Origin: Achromobacter deleyi
GTDB taxonomy: Bacteria; Pseudomonadota; Gammaproteobacteria; Burkholderiales; Burkholderiaceae_B
Assembly: GCF_902859705.1 (NCBI RefSeq)
Contig: NZ_CADIJO010000007.1
Span: 62,001 to 126,000 of the forward strand
DNA length: 64,000 bases
Direction of reading: 5' to 3'
Under the pieces are notes generated by a model that was not told where the DNA came from, ran no database searches, and worked only from the letters and a program-made list of their open reading frames with translations. Shown piece after piece: positions 32,320-41,539 of the stretch. A program made the translations under genes and the position numbers. Every line of letters starts with the position of its first letter. The stretch's first letter is position 1.

Positions 32320-35300
32320 ATGGACCCTATCGGTATTCGCAACAACAATCCCGGCAATATCCGCACCAGCGGCTTGGAATGGGAAGGCGCAGTAGGCGAG
32401 GAAGGCGGCTTCGTGAAGTTCGACGGCCCCATCGCTGGAGGTAAGGCCCTCATCAAGAACCTGATGGCCTACAACACGAAGTACGGGCTGGACACCGTGG
32501 AAGGCATCATCGGCCGGTGGGCACCCTCGGTAGAGAACAACACCAGCGCCTACGTGGATGCGGTGGCGAGCGGCATGGGAGTCGGGGCGAAGGACCCGCT
32601 GGACATGCGCAGCCCCGCCGTGCTGGCGAAGCTGGCGGGCCTCATCTCCCGCCACGAGAACGGCGGGGATCACTTCGACCCCGAGTTCTTCGGCAAGGTT
32701 GCGGAGTCCGCGGTGCAGGGTGCGGCCATTGATCCGCTGACGAAGGCGTACATGAATACGGCGAAGGCCCCCTCGTTCACCAAGGCGGTGCAGCGCGCCG
32801 ATGCGCTGGGCGAGCACGCCCCGGTGGACTTGGCGGCTGCTGCGGACGCCTCAGCGTTTAAGCAGCGGTTCCCCGATTCCGTGGACGGCCCCTCCCTGTA
32901 CGAGGCGGATGCGCAGCGGCTGACGAATAAGCAGCTGGGCGTGGGCTTCCGCGAGTCCGTGATGGATTCGCTGGTCCACAACACGGTGACAAACAAGCTG
33001 ATTGAGCTGGCGGGGCGCGGGGAGTATGACCCCGACTTCAACCCGATGAGCGAAGAAAACAAGCAGCGCACCATCAAGGCTGGTGTATACGGCAACGACA
33101 ACCTGATGGACTACGTGAACGCATCGCGCAACGCGCAGGACTTCAGTGAGCGCCTGACCACCGCGCAGGAGCGGCAGGACGTGCAGCGGCGCATGAGCAA
33201 CATGGAGGGCCTGTCCTTCGCCAGCGCCATTGCCGGGCAGCTGGTCGGCGGCATCGCTGATCCGGTCGCGGTCGTAGCAACGGTCGGCTTGGGTGCGGCA
33301 GTGGCCTCTGCCCGCAGCGCGGCTGCCGCCGGGCGTGCGCTTTCCATTGCACAAGGCGCAGGTGTGGCCGCCGTGGAGAACATCGCGGTGGGGCAGGTGC
33401 TGGAGAAGGCGGACAACCAGCGCTTCTCCTGGGGCACGTTGTTCGAGCAAGGCATTACGGGCGCGGCACTGGGTGCCGTGGGTGGTTTGTTGGTAGACCC
33501 GAAAGGCCGTCCGCATATAGACCCCACGCAGCAGGTGAACCCCGAAGCGGCCCCTGTGCTCAACGCAGCCGCACGGGCGGTACGGGAGGTCATTGACCGC
33601 AACGTGAGCAAGGCCTGGGAAAGTGGGCAGGTGAACGGGCGCGGCAGTCTGGGAGAGGCATTCGTTGATCACTCGTACAGTACCAACTACGACGACCTCA
33701 CTACCCACTCCGTGCCTACGCTGGGCCAGGCCCGTGTTAGCCCGCTGGAGGAAGCCCGCGCCCGGGTGCTGGACAAGCAGATCGACACGCTGGAGTCCGA
33801 GCGGGTGGAGCACGTTGCGAATGCGGCGGGCGCAGCGGAGCGCGGCGACGTTCGTGCGGCCCGCCAACAGATTGAGGAGCTGAAGCGGCAGCTACCCACG
33901 CCGGATGACCGCAAAGCCCTTACGCGCCACTACCAGGACCAGGGCATGAAGTTCAAGGACGCCAAGGCTCGGGCGGGCAAAGAGTTGGACGCGAAGAAGG
34001 CGGACCTTGAGGCTGGGATGCAACGGGTGCAGGATGGCATCGACCAGAATGCGAAGGCGGAGCAATCCACGCAGCGCCTGCAACAGGTGGACAAGGAGCT
34101 GGATGCCTTGCGGAAAGAGCGCGAGGGGGTGGCGGCACCTCAGACGGGCCGCACCGTACTTAATCGCGCTCTGGAGGCTGCGTTCGCCGTGCAGCGCGAA
34201 CGGGCCACCCTCACCCCGCCTCCGCGCACTGCGCCGCCGCCCACGGACGCCCCTTCCATCTCCGTTCGTGCGGAGTTGGCCCGTATCGCGGACGAGGCCA
34301 CGGACCCGATGATTCGTACGCTGGCGGGCCGGCTGCGCGAGCAGCGCCTGGCGGACGCCCGGATTTACCAGCGGCCCCCGGAGGAGATTCGGAAGCTTAC
34401 AGACGGCAAGGGCCAGGCTTACTACGACCCTGCCGCCGGTTCCGTGAATTGGTCCCACGACGCCCCGGACCATGTGCGCCTCCATGAGATTGCTCACGCG
34501 GCAACCTACGATGCGCTGCGCTTGGGCGAGGCGCACCCGGAGTCCACCGTGGGCCGCATTCGGGCCGAGCTGGATGAGCTGCGCCAGGATATGCAGAAGC
34601 TGCACGGCAACGCGCCCGAGGGCATGACCCGCTACTACTTGGACTCTGTTGAGGAGTTCGTGGCCGGGCTGTACTCAGGCAACTCGGACTTTATTCAACG
34701 GCTGGCCGCGACAAAGCTAAAGGACGGGGAGTCGCTGCTGAGTCGTACGGTGCAGCTGGTGCGTACGCTACTGGGCCTCGGGCCGCAGGACACGAACGCG
34801 CTGCTGAAGGCACTGGACCTAAGCGACAAGCTGATCGCCTCTGACCTGCCCAAGGCGGGCAGCGGCGGGAAGCTACTGTTTCCTGCAAACGAGAAGCTGC
34901 CCCTGAGCACCCGCGAGCAGGTGTTGAAGGAATCCCTGGAGGCGATTGGAGAGGACCTAGACCCGGCCGCGAAGGTGACGGCGGAGCGCGGGCAGAAGTG
35001 GCTGGAAAAAGCCCCCACATGGTTCGACAAGGGCAAGACCTGGGCGTACTCGCCTGGCGTGGCGTTGTCTGGTTCTAAGTCAAAGATCGCCCGAATCGCG
35101 GGCAGCGTGTTGTTCGAGAACTCGCTAGGGAGCGGGAAGCGCAACAGCACCGTAGCCATGAACTACGAACTGTTGCAACGCGGCTACCGGGACCCGTACT
35201 TGATGGCCGTCCGTGAGGACATGGTGGGTCTGATGTCGGCGAAGGAGCGAGCCGACTACATGTTCCTGGGCGGCGCACGTAAGGCCGTGCAGCGCATTTC

Positions 35301-37296
35301 TACCCAAGTGGCGGAGGAGCGTGCCCGGATGCGCCAGGCCGCCAAGGCAGGGCAGCAGTACGTGTCCCAGGCTCCGGAGCAGGTGCAGCGCATCGCCAAA
35401 CAGATGGATGCTCAGATCGAGCAGATGGTGGGTGATGGCCTGAAGGCCGGCAACCCGTACGCTGGCACGGTGAAGGGTTCTGGCACGACGGGCTTTATGC
35501 CCCAGGTTTGGAAGTGGGACAAGTTCGGGGATGCCCTGCGGAGCGACCCGAAGGCCTGGGAGGCCCTGCGCAAGAACTTCACGGAGCAGTACGTGGAGCG
35601 GAACGTGGATCCGGTTATCAAGGAGCTGGTTGCGGGCGGTGCGGACGCCGAGCAGGTTGCGGCAGCGCGCAAGCGGCTGATGGAGCAGGTTGAGCATCAG
35701 GTAAACACGCGGATGGGCGAGTCCGTACGCGATCCGGACACCCGCACCAACATGGACTCCGGCAAGTTCGAGACGATGGCCGCCGAGCTACTGACCGAGA
35801 ATTTCCAAGGAACGCCCGTGACGGACAAGGTGGCGGCAGAGTTCCGCCGGCTGCTGAACGAGAAGATCGAAGACCGCAGCCGTACGGAGTTCGACCTGCT
35901 GCGCGAGGTGGAGGGCGTGCGCTTGCTGGACTACGTGGAGCACGACGTTGTGTCCACCATTCAGCACACCGCGCACAGGTTCTCCGGTCAGAATGCCATG
36001 GCAAAGGTGGGCTTCAAGGGCTACGCGGACTTCGAGGCCCTGCTGACCCTCGCTACCAAGGACGGCGCATCCCCAGAAGAGGTGGAACTGCTGGCGTTCG
36101 GTGGGCGAGCGTTCGGCTTCCGCCCGATGATCGCCAAGGATCATCCGATGCTCGCCACGCTGCGGAACTTCACGTACGCGGCCACGATGGGTAAGCTGGG
36201 TATTGCCAACCTGGCGGACGTGGCAGCTGTAACCACGGCCTCTGGCGTGCGCGGGATGTTCAAGACGCTGGGCTACGGATTCCGTCCATCCACCGAGCTA
36301 GTCCAGGTTCTGTCTAAGCGCGGCCTGGGCCTCATCGGGCAGGACTACCGCATCCACTCCATGACTGCTGACGTGCTGCCGAACGGCCGCGCAATGGTGG
36401 GGATGGGCGCAGGCCTGCTCAGGGCCTCTCAGCGGGCTGCCCAACTGGTGTCCTACGTCAACGGCTCCAACGCGCTCCAGCGGATGCTCCACAAGGGCTT
36501 TCTGCCCGTGATGGCGGAGGACTTGGTGAACGGCATCCGGGGCCAGGACGGCGGCATGTCTCTGCGCCGCATGGCGGATGCGGGCCTGGACGGCGACACC
36601 GTGGCGCGCATCAGGGGCCAGCTGGAAAAGTACGAGCCGAAGCGCAAGGAAGGCGACGGTTTCAAGTGGGAGTCCTGGGACGACCAACAGGCGGCCGACA
36701 AGATGATTGAGGCCATGCACCGCGTGACGTACCAGACGTTCCAGCGGGCGCTGGTGGGGGAGGCCGCCATGTGGCGCAGCGAGTCAGCCCTGGGTTCGGT
36801 CATCGGACAGTTCCACAACTTCGGGCTGACCTCCATGGAGAAGCAGCTGGGCCGCAATCTGGCGATCAACGACATGAACACCTATACCGCTATGGCGGTG
36901 GGCATGGCGTGGTCCTCGTTGCTGTACTACGCACGCCTCCAAGCGGGCACCGCAGGCATGTCTCAGGCCGACGCGGACGAGTACATGAAGAAGAACATGG
37001 AGACGGGCCGCCTTGTTACCGGCACGCTCACCTACTTCAACATGAGCGGCATCGCGGCCGAACTGGCGGGCGTGGGCGAAGTCCTCTTCGGGGGCAACAC
37101 CTACCAGGCCGGGTCTGGCCCCGTGGCGTCCATGGGCTACGTAGGCAACGTCGCCAAGGCCATCAACAGCGTGGGGAACCTGGCTACCGGTCAGGAGGGA
37201 ACCGGGAAACATCTCCGGAACATCCTGCGCATCCTCCCCGGGGGCAACTCAATCCCCGGCACCTACTACAGCAACGTGCTGAAGGGCTGGGAGTAA
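32320..37296 (+). CDS. Large internal virion/ejection protein with muramidase-like and zincin-like domains (T7 gp16 position)
   Basis: This is a 1658-residue protein. The N-terminal 130 residues (GIRNNNPGNIRTSGLEWEG, then AYVDAVASGMGVGAKDPLD, LISRHENGGDHFD) look like a peptidoglycan-cleaving domain of the NPGNIR type rather than the T7 gp16 transglycosylase. A central region carries HEIAHA (H722, E723, H726) with a Glu pair at 778-779 in VEEFVAGLY, a gluzincin-like pattern. The rest is long helical ejection-protein sequence. It would open the cell wall and help to bring DNA in. A metalloprotease activity is inferred from the motif only. AGGAGG lies 3 bp before the ATG. Confidence 0.85.
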   Translation: MDPIGIRNNNPGNIRTSGLEWEGAVGEEGGFVKFDGPIAGGKALIKNLMAYNTKYGLDTVEGIIGRWAPSVENNTSAYVDAVASGMGVGAKDPLDMRSPAVLAKLAGLISRHENGGDHFDPEFFGKVAESAVQGAAIDPLTKAYMNTAKAPSFTKAVQRADALGEHAPVDLAAAADASAFKQRFPDSVDGPSLYEADAQRLTNKQLGVGFRESVMDSLVHNTVTNKLIELAGRGEYDPDFNPMSEENKQRTIKAGVYGNDNLMDYVNASRNAQDFSERLTTAQERQDVQRRMSNMEGLSFASAIAGQLVGGIADPVAVVATVGLGAAVASARSAAAAGRALSIAQGAGVAAVENIAVGQVLEKADNQRFSWGTLFEQGITGAALGAVGGLLVDPKGRPHIDPTQQVNPEAAPVLNAAARAVREVIDRNVSKAWESGQVNGRGSLGEAFVDHSYSTNYDDLTTHSVPTLGQARVSPLEEARARVLDKQIDTLESERVEHVANAAGAAERGDVRAARQQIEELKRQLPTPDDRKALTRHYQDQGMKFKDAKARAGKELDAKKADLEAGMQRVQDGIDQNAKAEQSTQRLQQVDKELDALRKEREGVAAPQTGRTVLNRALEAAFAVQRERATLTPPPRTAPPPTDAPSISVRAELARIADEATDPMIRTLAGRLREQRLADARIYQRPPEEIRKLTDGKGQAYYDPAAGSVNWSHDAPDHVRLHEIAHAATYDALRLGEAHPESTVGRIRAELDELRQDMQKLHGNAPEGMTRYYLDSVEEFVAGLYSGNSDFIQRLAATKLKDGESLLSRTVQLVRTLLGLGPQDTNALLKALDLSDKLIASDLPKAGSGGKLLFPANEKLPLSTREQVLKESLEAIGEDLDPAAKVTAERGQKWLEKAPTWFDKGKTWAYSPGVALSGSKSKIARIAGSVLFENSLGSGKRNSTVAMNYELLQRGYRDPYLMAVREDMVGLMSAKERADYMFLGGARKAVQRISTQVAEERARMRQAAKAGQQYVSQAPEQVQRIAKQMDAQIEQMVGDGLKAGNPYAGTVKGSGTTGFMPQVWKWDKFGDALRSDPKAWEALRKNFTEQYVERNVDPVIKELVAGGADAEQVAAARKRLMEQVEHQVNTRMGESVRDPDTRTNMDSGKFETMAAELLTENFQGTPVTDKVAAEFRRLLNEKIEDRSRTEFDLLREVEGVRLLDYVEHDVVSTIQHTAHRFSGQNAMAKVGFKGYADFEALLTLATKDGASPEEVELLAFGGRAFGFRPMIAKDHPMLATLRNFTYAATMGKLGIANLADVAAVTTASGVRGMFKTLGYGFRPSTELVQVLSKRGLGLIGQDYRIHSMTADVLPNGRAMVGMGAGLLRASQRAAQLVSYVNGSNALQRMLHKGFLPVMAEDLVNGIRGQDGGMSLRRMADAGLDGDTVARIRGQLEKYEPKRKEGDGFKWESWDDQQAADKMIEAMHRVTYQTFQRALVGEAAMWRSESALGSVIGQFHNFGLTSMEKQLGRNLAINDMNTYTAMAVGMAWSSLLYYARLQAGTAGMSQADADEYMKKNMETGRLVTGTLTYFNMSGIAAELAGVGEVLFGGNTYQAGSGPVASMGYVGNVAKAINSVGNLATGQEGTGKHLRNILRILPGGNSIPGTYYSNVLKGWE

Positions 37297-37298
37297 AC

Positions 37299-37320
37299 GG
37301 GGCCACCTTCGGGTGGCTCC
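37299..37320 (+). terminator. UUCG hairpin before promoter P4
   Basis: GGGGCCACC (37299-37307) and GGTGGCTCC (37312-37320) form a stem with one G-T pair around a TTCG tetraloop. It directly abuts promoter P4. There is no T-run, so it may act as a weak terminator, a 3' end stabiliser or a processing site. Confidence 0.55.
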
Positions 37321-37342
37321 ATTCAGTACCCATTTAGACACA
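37321..37342 (+). promoter_or_regulatory. Phage RNA polymerase promoter candidate P4
   Basis: ATTCAGTACCCATTTAGACA lies 15 bp before the tail-fibre start codon and directly after a hairpin. It is identical to P1 over the 19-bp core. In T7, promoter phi17 is at the same place before the tail fibre gene. Confidence 0.78.
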
Positions 37343-37356
37343 ATTATGGAGAGTCC

Positions 37357-39030
37357 ATGCTAGCTCCCGAGCTACGGCCATGGATCGCATCCACAGGACA
37401 AGACGGCAAACGCTACTCCATGCAGGAGTTCGCGGGCGACGGCGCGCGGACCTCATTCGAGGTCAACTTCGCGGGTGGCTATATCGACCCGGAGAACGTG
37501 CGCGCCTATACCTATGTCGCAGCCACGGGCGAACAGACGCCCGTCACTGTGGTGCTGACTGGCCCCAACACGATTTCAGTAGTACCCGCCGTGCCGGTGG
37601 GAACGTTCCTGGTGGTATACCGGGACACCGAGAAGTCCCAGCCTCTGGTGGACTTCGTGGACGGTGCGGTGCTGAGCGAGGCCAATCTGGACAAGGTGGC
37701 GCGCCAAGCCATATACGCCACCGCCGAGATGGTGGACCGCTTCTACGTGACCGCGCAGAACGTGAGTGATCTTACGGCTGAGGCCCGCGCCGCAACCGAG
37801 CGATCCCAGCTAGCACTGGGGGTGGCCGAGGCAGCGAGTGCGGCCGCCTCATCTGCGGTTAGCACGGCCGCTCAGGCGCTCGCCGGGGTGGAAGGTGCGG
37901 AGCAAGCGGCTATTGCTGCTACGGCTGCTGCCCAGGCCGCTACGGCAGCGGCCGACAACGCTAACCAAACCGCTGCCGATGTCCGAGGAATCGCCCAGGC
38001 CGCCGAGGGAAAGGCGGACGCTGCCGTTGCAACGGCGGGCGGAATTGATGGCAAAGCGCAGTCAGCGCTGGACACCTCAATTGCGGCCAACGCCGCTGCC
38101 GTCAGCGCACTGTCGGTAGCGAACGGTATTGATGCTAAGGCGCAAAGTGCTCTGGAAAATTCCGGTGCTGCCATGGCGACAGCAAACTCCGCAGCGACCA
38201 CGGCATCAGAAGCGTTTATGGCCGCTGCCTCAGCGCAGACCACCGCCAACGATGCGGACTTGCGCTCCAAGGAAAACCAGTTGGCGCTCCACCAGCGTGC
38301 GGGCATCAACAACCTGACCGGGCTGTTTAGCGGCAACTTCACCAATGATCAGCGCGGGTGGATTAACTACTCTGGCGCAGTTCTTCAACCTGTAGATCGG
38401 GTATCCGGCCGTATGCGGACCATTGGCCCAGGTCACCACGACTTCAAGCTGGGCGTTGTCGGCATCAATGGACAAGACACGACAGCGCAGCTCACCGGCA
38501 CGGTTAACTACTTCCTTGTCGCTAATGGCTCTGGCGCGGGTGTTGTCGCGTCCAGTGCTTCGCCGAGCAACGGCCCGGCAATGCCTGCTGGGTACACTCA
38601 CTGGGTGTGGTTTTGTTCGGTGCAGTACGGTACTGGTGGGGCCATCATGGGCAACACATTCCGGTACGACGTGGTGGCGCAGTTGACCACCATGTACGCT
38701 AACCCAACGCCGAACGCCCAGGTAGTGACCCCGACCTGGCAGGTTCCTCCCACGGCCACCTCCTATGAGGTCATGGTCCGAACCCTGGTGGTCACCAGTA
38801 CCTCCCCGGCAGAAGCAGTGACTGCACTTCGGTGGGCTACCAATGCCCCGCCTACCCAAGCGAACGCAACCGTGTACGCCTACGCAAGCTCGGCCTCGTA
38901 CGTCTACCGCCCCTTCACGATTCCTTGCGGCTTCACGCTGTTCGGATGGGTGACCTTCTCCGGCCCTGCTACCCGGGGTGAGGGCCTGTTGGAAGTCACT
39001 GGCTACACCCTCCCCAACAACTGCAACTAA
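37357..39030 (+). CDS. Tail fibre protein (T7 gp17-type N-terminus)
   Basis: This is a 557-residue protein. Residues 1-150 resemble the virion-attachment domain of T7 gp17 (FEVNFAGGYIDPENVRAYTY, DFVDGAVLSEANLDKVARQA). Residues about 150-320 are an Ala-rich repetitive coiled shaft (EAASAAASSAVSTAAQALAG). The beta-rich C-terminus (after about 320) should hold the receptor-binding tip and bears no resemblance that I recognise. GGAGAG lies 4 bp before the ATG, and promoter P4 lies upstream. Confidence 0.9.
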   Translation: MLAPELRPWIASTGQDGKRYSMQEFAGDGARTSFEVNFAGGYIDPENVRAYTYVAATGEQTPVTVVLTGPNTISVVPAVPVGTFLVVYRDTEKSQPLVDFVDGAVLSEANLDKVARQAIYATAEMVDRFYVTAQNVSDLTAEARAATERSQLALGVAEAASAAASSAVSTAAQALAGVEGAEQAAIAATAAAQAATAAADNANQTAADVRGIAQAAEGKADAAVATAGGIDGKAQSALDTSIAANAAAVSALSVANGIDAKAQSALENSGAAMATANSAATTASEAFMAAASAQTTANDADLRSKENQLALHQRAGINNLTGLFSGNFTNDQRGWINYSGAVLQPVDRVSGRMRTIGPGHHDFKLGVVGINGQDTTAQLTGTVNYFLVANGSGAGVVASSASPSNGPAMPAGYTHWVWFCSVQYGTGGAIMGNTFRYDVVAQLTTMYANPTPNAQVVTPTWQVPPTATSYEVMVRTLVVTSTSPAEAVTALRWATNAPPTQANATVYAYASSASYVYRPFTIPCGFTLFGWVTFSGPATRGEGLLEVTGYTLPNNCN

Positions 39031-39037
39031 AGAATCT

Positions 39038-39235
39038 ATGACCCCGACCGACAAGGCGGCGGACACCCTGGCCGCTGTGAGCGGCGGTGCCGCCACCACT
39101 CTCACCATTTTCGGAATCACCCTTGGCGACGTGTACGCCATCCTCGGCACCGCATTCTTGCTGGTGCAGATTGCGTGGTGGGTCCGGAATCGCATCAAAG
39201 AGCGCCGCTCCGGCAGCACTGGAGGAAGCGATTAG
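39038..39235 (+). CDS. Holin
   Basis: This 65-residue protein has a hydrophobic segment GAATTLTIFGITLGDVYAIL continuing into GTAFLLVQIAWWV, and a charged basic tail (RNRIKERRSGSTGGSD). It fits a two-helix (class II) holin such as T7 gp17.5. It lies between tail fibre and small terminase, as in T7. It would permeabilise or depolarise the inner membrane and activate the SAR-type endolysin encoded 2.3 kb downstream. Confidence 0.8.
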   Translation: MTPTDKAADTLAAVSGGAATTLTIFGITLGDVYAILGTAFLLVQIAWWVRNRIKERRSGSTGGSD

Positions 39236-39530
39236 CAAGGCAACCGTTGAGGCTCTTTCCGAGCTGCACGGAGTCGTAGCGCGAGAACTTACCCGACGAA
39301 TCAACGCCGATGAGGCGAGCGCTGCGGACATCGGGGCAGCCATCAAGTTCCTCAAAGACAACAACATCACTGCGTCCGTAGAGGACAACGACCAAATGCG
39401 GTCGCTGAAGGACAAGCTGGCCGAGCGCGAGGCCAAGCGAGGCAAGCTCAAGCTGGTGCCCCAGGCACCTCCGGAGCTGACCGAAGAAGAACACGACGCC
39501 ATCATTGAACAGGCGTCCCGGGTGGCATGA
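39231..39530 (+). CDS. Small terminase subunit, probable ATT start
   Basis: This is a protein of about 99 residues (SKATVEALSELHGVVARELT, ending EEEHDAIIEQASRVA), with the helical make-up and position of T7 gp18-type small terminases. No ATG or GTG is available near the expected start. ATT at 39231 overlaps the holin TAG (ATTAG) and has GGAGGAA 3-5 bp upstream. A TTG at 39120 would overlap the holin by 116 bp. It recognises concatemeric DNA for packaging. Confidence 0.8.
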   Translation: MSKATVEALSELHGVVARELTRRINADEASAADIGAAIKFLKDNNITASVEDNDQMRSLKDKLAEREAKRGKLKLVPQAPPELTEEEHDAIIEQASRVA

Positions 39531-41329
39531 GCCGCCGAGAACCCCCAGAGCTTGCGCTAAAGCGCTGGGACATGCTGGAACTGGTCCAGAACGCGTACAA
39601 GACGTTCACGCCGTTCCTGCATGACGTAATGACCGAGCTGGGCTTTACGACCACGGAAATCCAAGAGGACATCGCGGAATTCCTGGAGTACGGCCCCCAT
39701 TACCTGATGGTCCAGGCGCAGCGCGGGCAGGCCAAAACAACCATTACAGCCGCCTACGCCGTCTGGTGCCTTATTCACGACCCGTCCTATCGGGTCCTGA
39801 TTGTGTCGGCAGGCGGCACGCAGGCCAATGAAATCTCCACGCTCATCGTCCGGATCATCACGACCATGGACGAGCTGGAGTGCTTGAGGCCAGACCGTAC
39901 GGCGGGCGACCGAACGTCCGTTGAGGCATTCGACGTCCACCACTCGCTGAAGGGTCTGGACAAGTCCCCGAGCGTGGCCTGCATGGGCATCTCCGCCAAC
40001 ATCCAGGGCAAGCGCGCCGACCTGCTGATTGCCGACGATGTGGAGTCCAAGAAGAACTCCCTCACGGAGCACCAGCGCGAGCAGTTGCTTGAGCTGACCC
40101 GCGACTTCCCGTCTATCTGCTCGACCGGCCGAATCATCTACCTGGGTACGCCTCAGTCGGTGAACTCGATCTACAACACGCTGCCTGGTCGGGGCTACAC
40201 CATCCGCATTTGGACGGGGCGCTACCCGTCCCAGTCCCAGCTCGCCAACTACGCCGACATGCTTGCGCCGCTCCTGAAGCGGCGGATGAAGGCTGACCCG
40301 TCTCTGATGACGGGCGGCGGGTTGCTGTTGGACCAGGGGCAGCCTGTGGATACCGGCCTCCCCGCTGGGACCGAAGCGTTCCTCCAGAAGAAGGAGGCGG
40401 ACCAGGGGCCGGCGTATTTCCAGCTTCAGCACATGCTGAACACGACCCTGGCGGATGGGGACCGTTTCCCGCTGCGGCTGCACAAGATCATGTCTGTGCG
40501 TGTCCAGGGCGAGGTATATCCGCTGACCCTGACGCCCGGCATGCTGGAGCACCAGGTGGTGCGCTACGAGCTGAACGGTCGCACGTACACCATGAACGTG
40601 CCAGCCTCTCTGGCGGAGGACCGTGCGCCGCTCCAGGGCGTCACGATGTACGTGGACCCGGCAGGTGGCGGCAAGAACGGTGACGAGACGGGCTACGCCG
40701 TGGTTGGGTTCCTGAACGGGAACATTTGGGTGCTGGAGTGCTCCGGCGTTCGCGGCGGGTACTCCGTGGAAATCTTCCAGCGGTTGGCCCGCATCGCGGC
40801 GAAGTGGCATGTGAACCGGATCATGGTGGAGAAGAACTTCGGCAACGGGGCGTACCTCCACGCGTGGCTACCGATCCTCCGCGCCGAGTACCCGCAGACC
40901 ATGGGTGCCGGGTGTGCGATTGAGGAGGTGTTCGAGGGCGGCCAGAAAGAGCTGCGCATCATCGACACGCTGGAACCGGTAATCGCCCGGGGCGCGCTCA
41001 TCTTCAACGATGACATAGCTCGGAACGAAGGGGACAGCCTTAGCGGCTATCCAAACGAGCAGCGCATCTCCTACAGCCTGTTCAACCAGATCAAGTCCAT
41101 CACCCGCGAGAAGGCGGCCCTGACGCACGATGACCGCATTGACGCCCTGGCCGGAGCAGTCCGCTATTGGACGAAAGTGCTGGGCGTGAACCAGGAAAAG
41201 GCCATCCAGCAGCAGCGCGCCCGCGAGTTCGCGGAGTGGAAGAAGAACCCCCTTGGATACAACCGCAACACGCAAGGCCCTGGGGCCAGTGGGCGGCGGG
41301 GGTCCATGTTCAACAAGTACAAGAGGTAA
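39527..41329 (+). CDS. Large terminase subunit
   Basis: This 600-residue protein has an N-terminal ATPase with Walker A VQAQRGQAKTTITAAY and Walker B ADLLIADDVESKKN. The C-terminal RNase H-fold nuclease has the acidic residues in MYVDPAGGGKNGDETGYAVV and LTHDDRIDALAGAVRYW. It matches T7 gp19, the motor that cuts and packages DNA. The start overlaps the small subunit stop (ATGA). Confidence 0.95.
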   Translation: MSRREPPELALKRWDMLELVQNAYKTFTPFLHDVMTELGFTTTEIQEDIAEFLEYGPHYLMVQAQRGQAKTTITAAYAVWCLIHDPSYRVLIVSAGGTQANEISTLIVRIITTMDELECLRPDRTAGDRTSVEAFDVHHSLKGLDKSPSVACMGISANIQGKRADLLIADDVESKKNSLTEHQREQLLELTRDFPSICSTGRIIYLGTPQSVNSIYNTLPGRGYTIRIWTGRYPSQSQLANYADMLAPLLKRRMKADPSLMTGGGLLLDQGQPVDTGLPAGTEAFLQKKEADQGPAYFQLQHMLNTTLADGDRFPLRLHKIMSVRVQGEVYPLTLTPGMLEHQVVRYELNGRTYTMNVPASLAEDRAPLQGVTMYVDPAGGGKNGDETGYAVVGFLNGNIWVLECSGVRGGYSVEIFQRLARIAAKWHVNRIMVEKNFGNGAYLHAWLPILRAEYPQTMGAGCAIEEVFEGGQKELRIIDTLEPVIARGALIFNDDIARNEGDSLSGYPNEQRISYSLFNQIKSITREKAALTHDDRIDALAGAVRYWTKVLGVNQEKAIQQQRAREFAEWKKNPLGYNRNTQGPGASGRRGSMFNKYKR

Positions 41330-41332
41330 AAG

Positions 41333-41539
41333 ATGAACTACGCACAATTGCCGTCGCCCGGTGTGGTGAACGGCGGCTTCGAGCTGCGCATGAAGTGCGC
41401 CCGCGCCATCTCCGCAGTGGAAATCCTGGCGGCTGGCGGCTCGGCCAACGGCGCAACCCGCGCTACCGATCTGGCCGCGTTCTTTGACGCCTGCGCGGCG
41501 GCATGCCGAGCTGCCATCCCGGCACCGGCAGGCCCCTAA
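41333..41539 (+). CDS. Hypothetical protein before the endolysin
   Basis: This 68-residue protein (MNYAQLPSPGVVNGGFELRM) is Ala-rich and helical (CARAISAVEILAAGGSANG, FFDACAAACRAAIPAPAGP). The start follows the terminase stop by 3 bp, and its own stop overlaps the endolysin ATG (TAATG). It has no clear membrane span, so it is not an obvious second holin. Coupling suggests a role in packaging or lysis. Confidence 0.7.
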   Translation: MNYAQLPSPGVVNGGFELRMKCARAISAVEILAAGGSANGATRATDLAAFFDACAAACRAAIPAPAGP

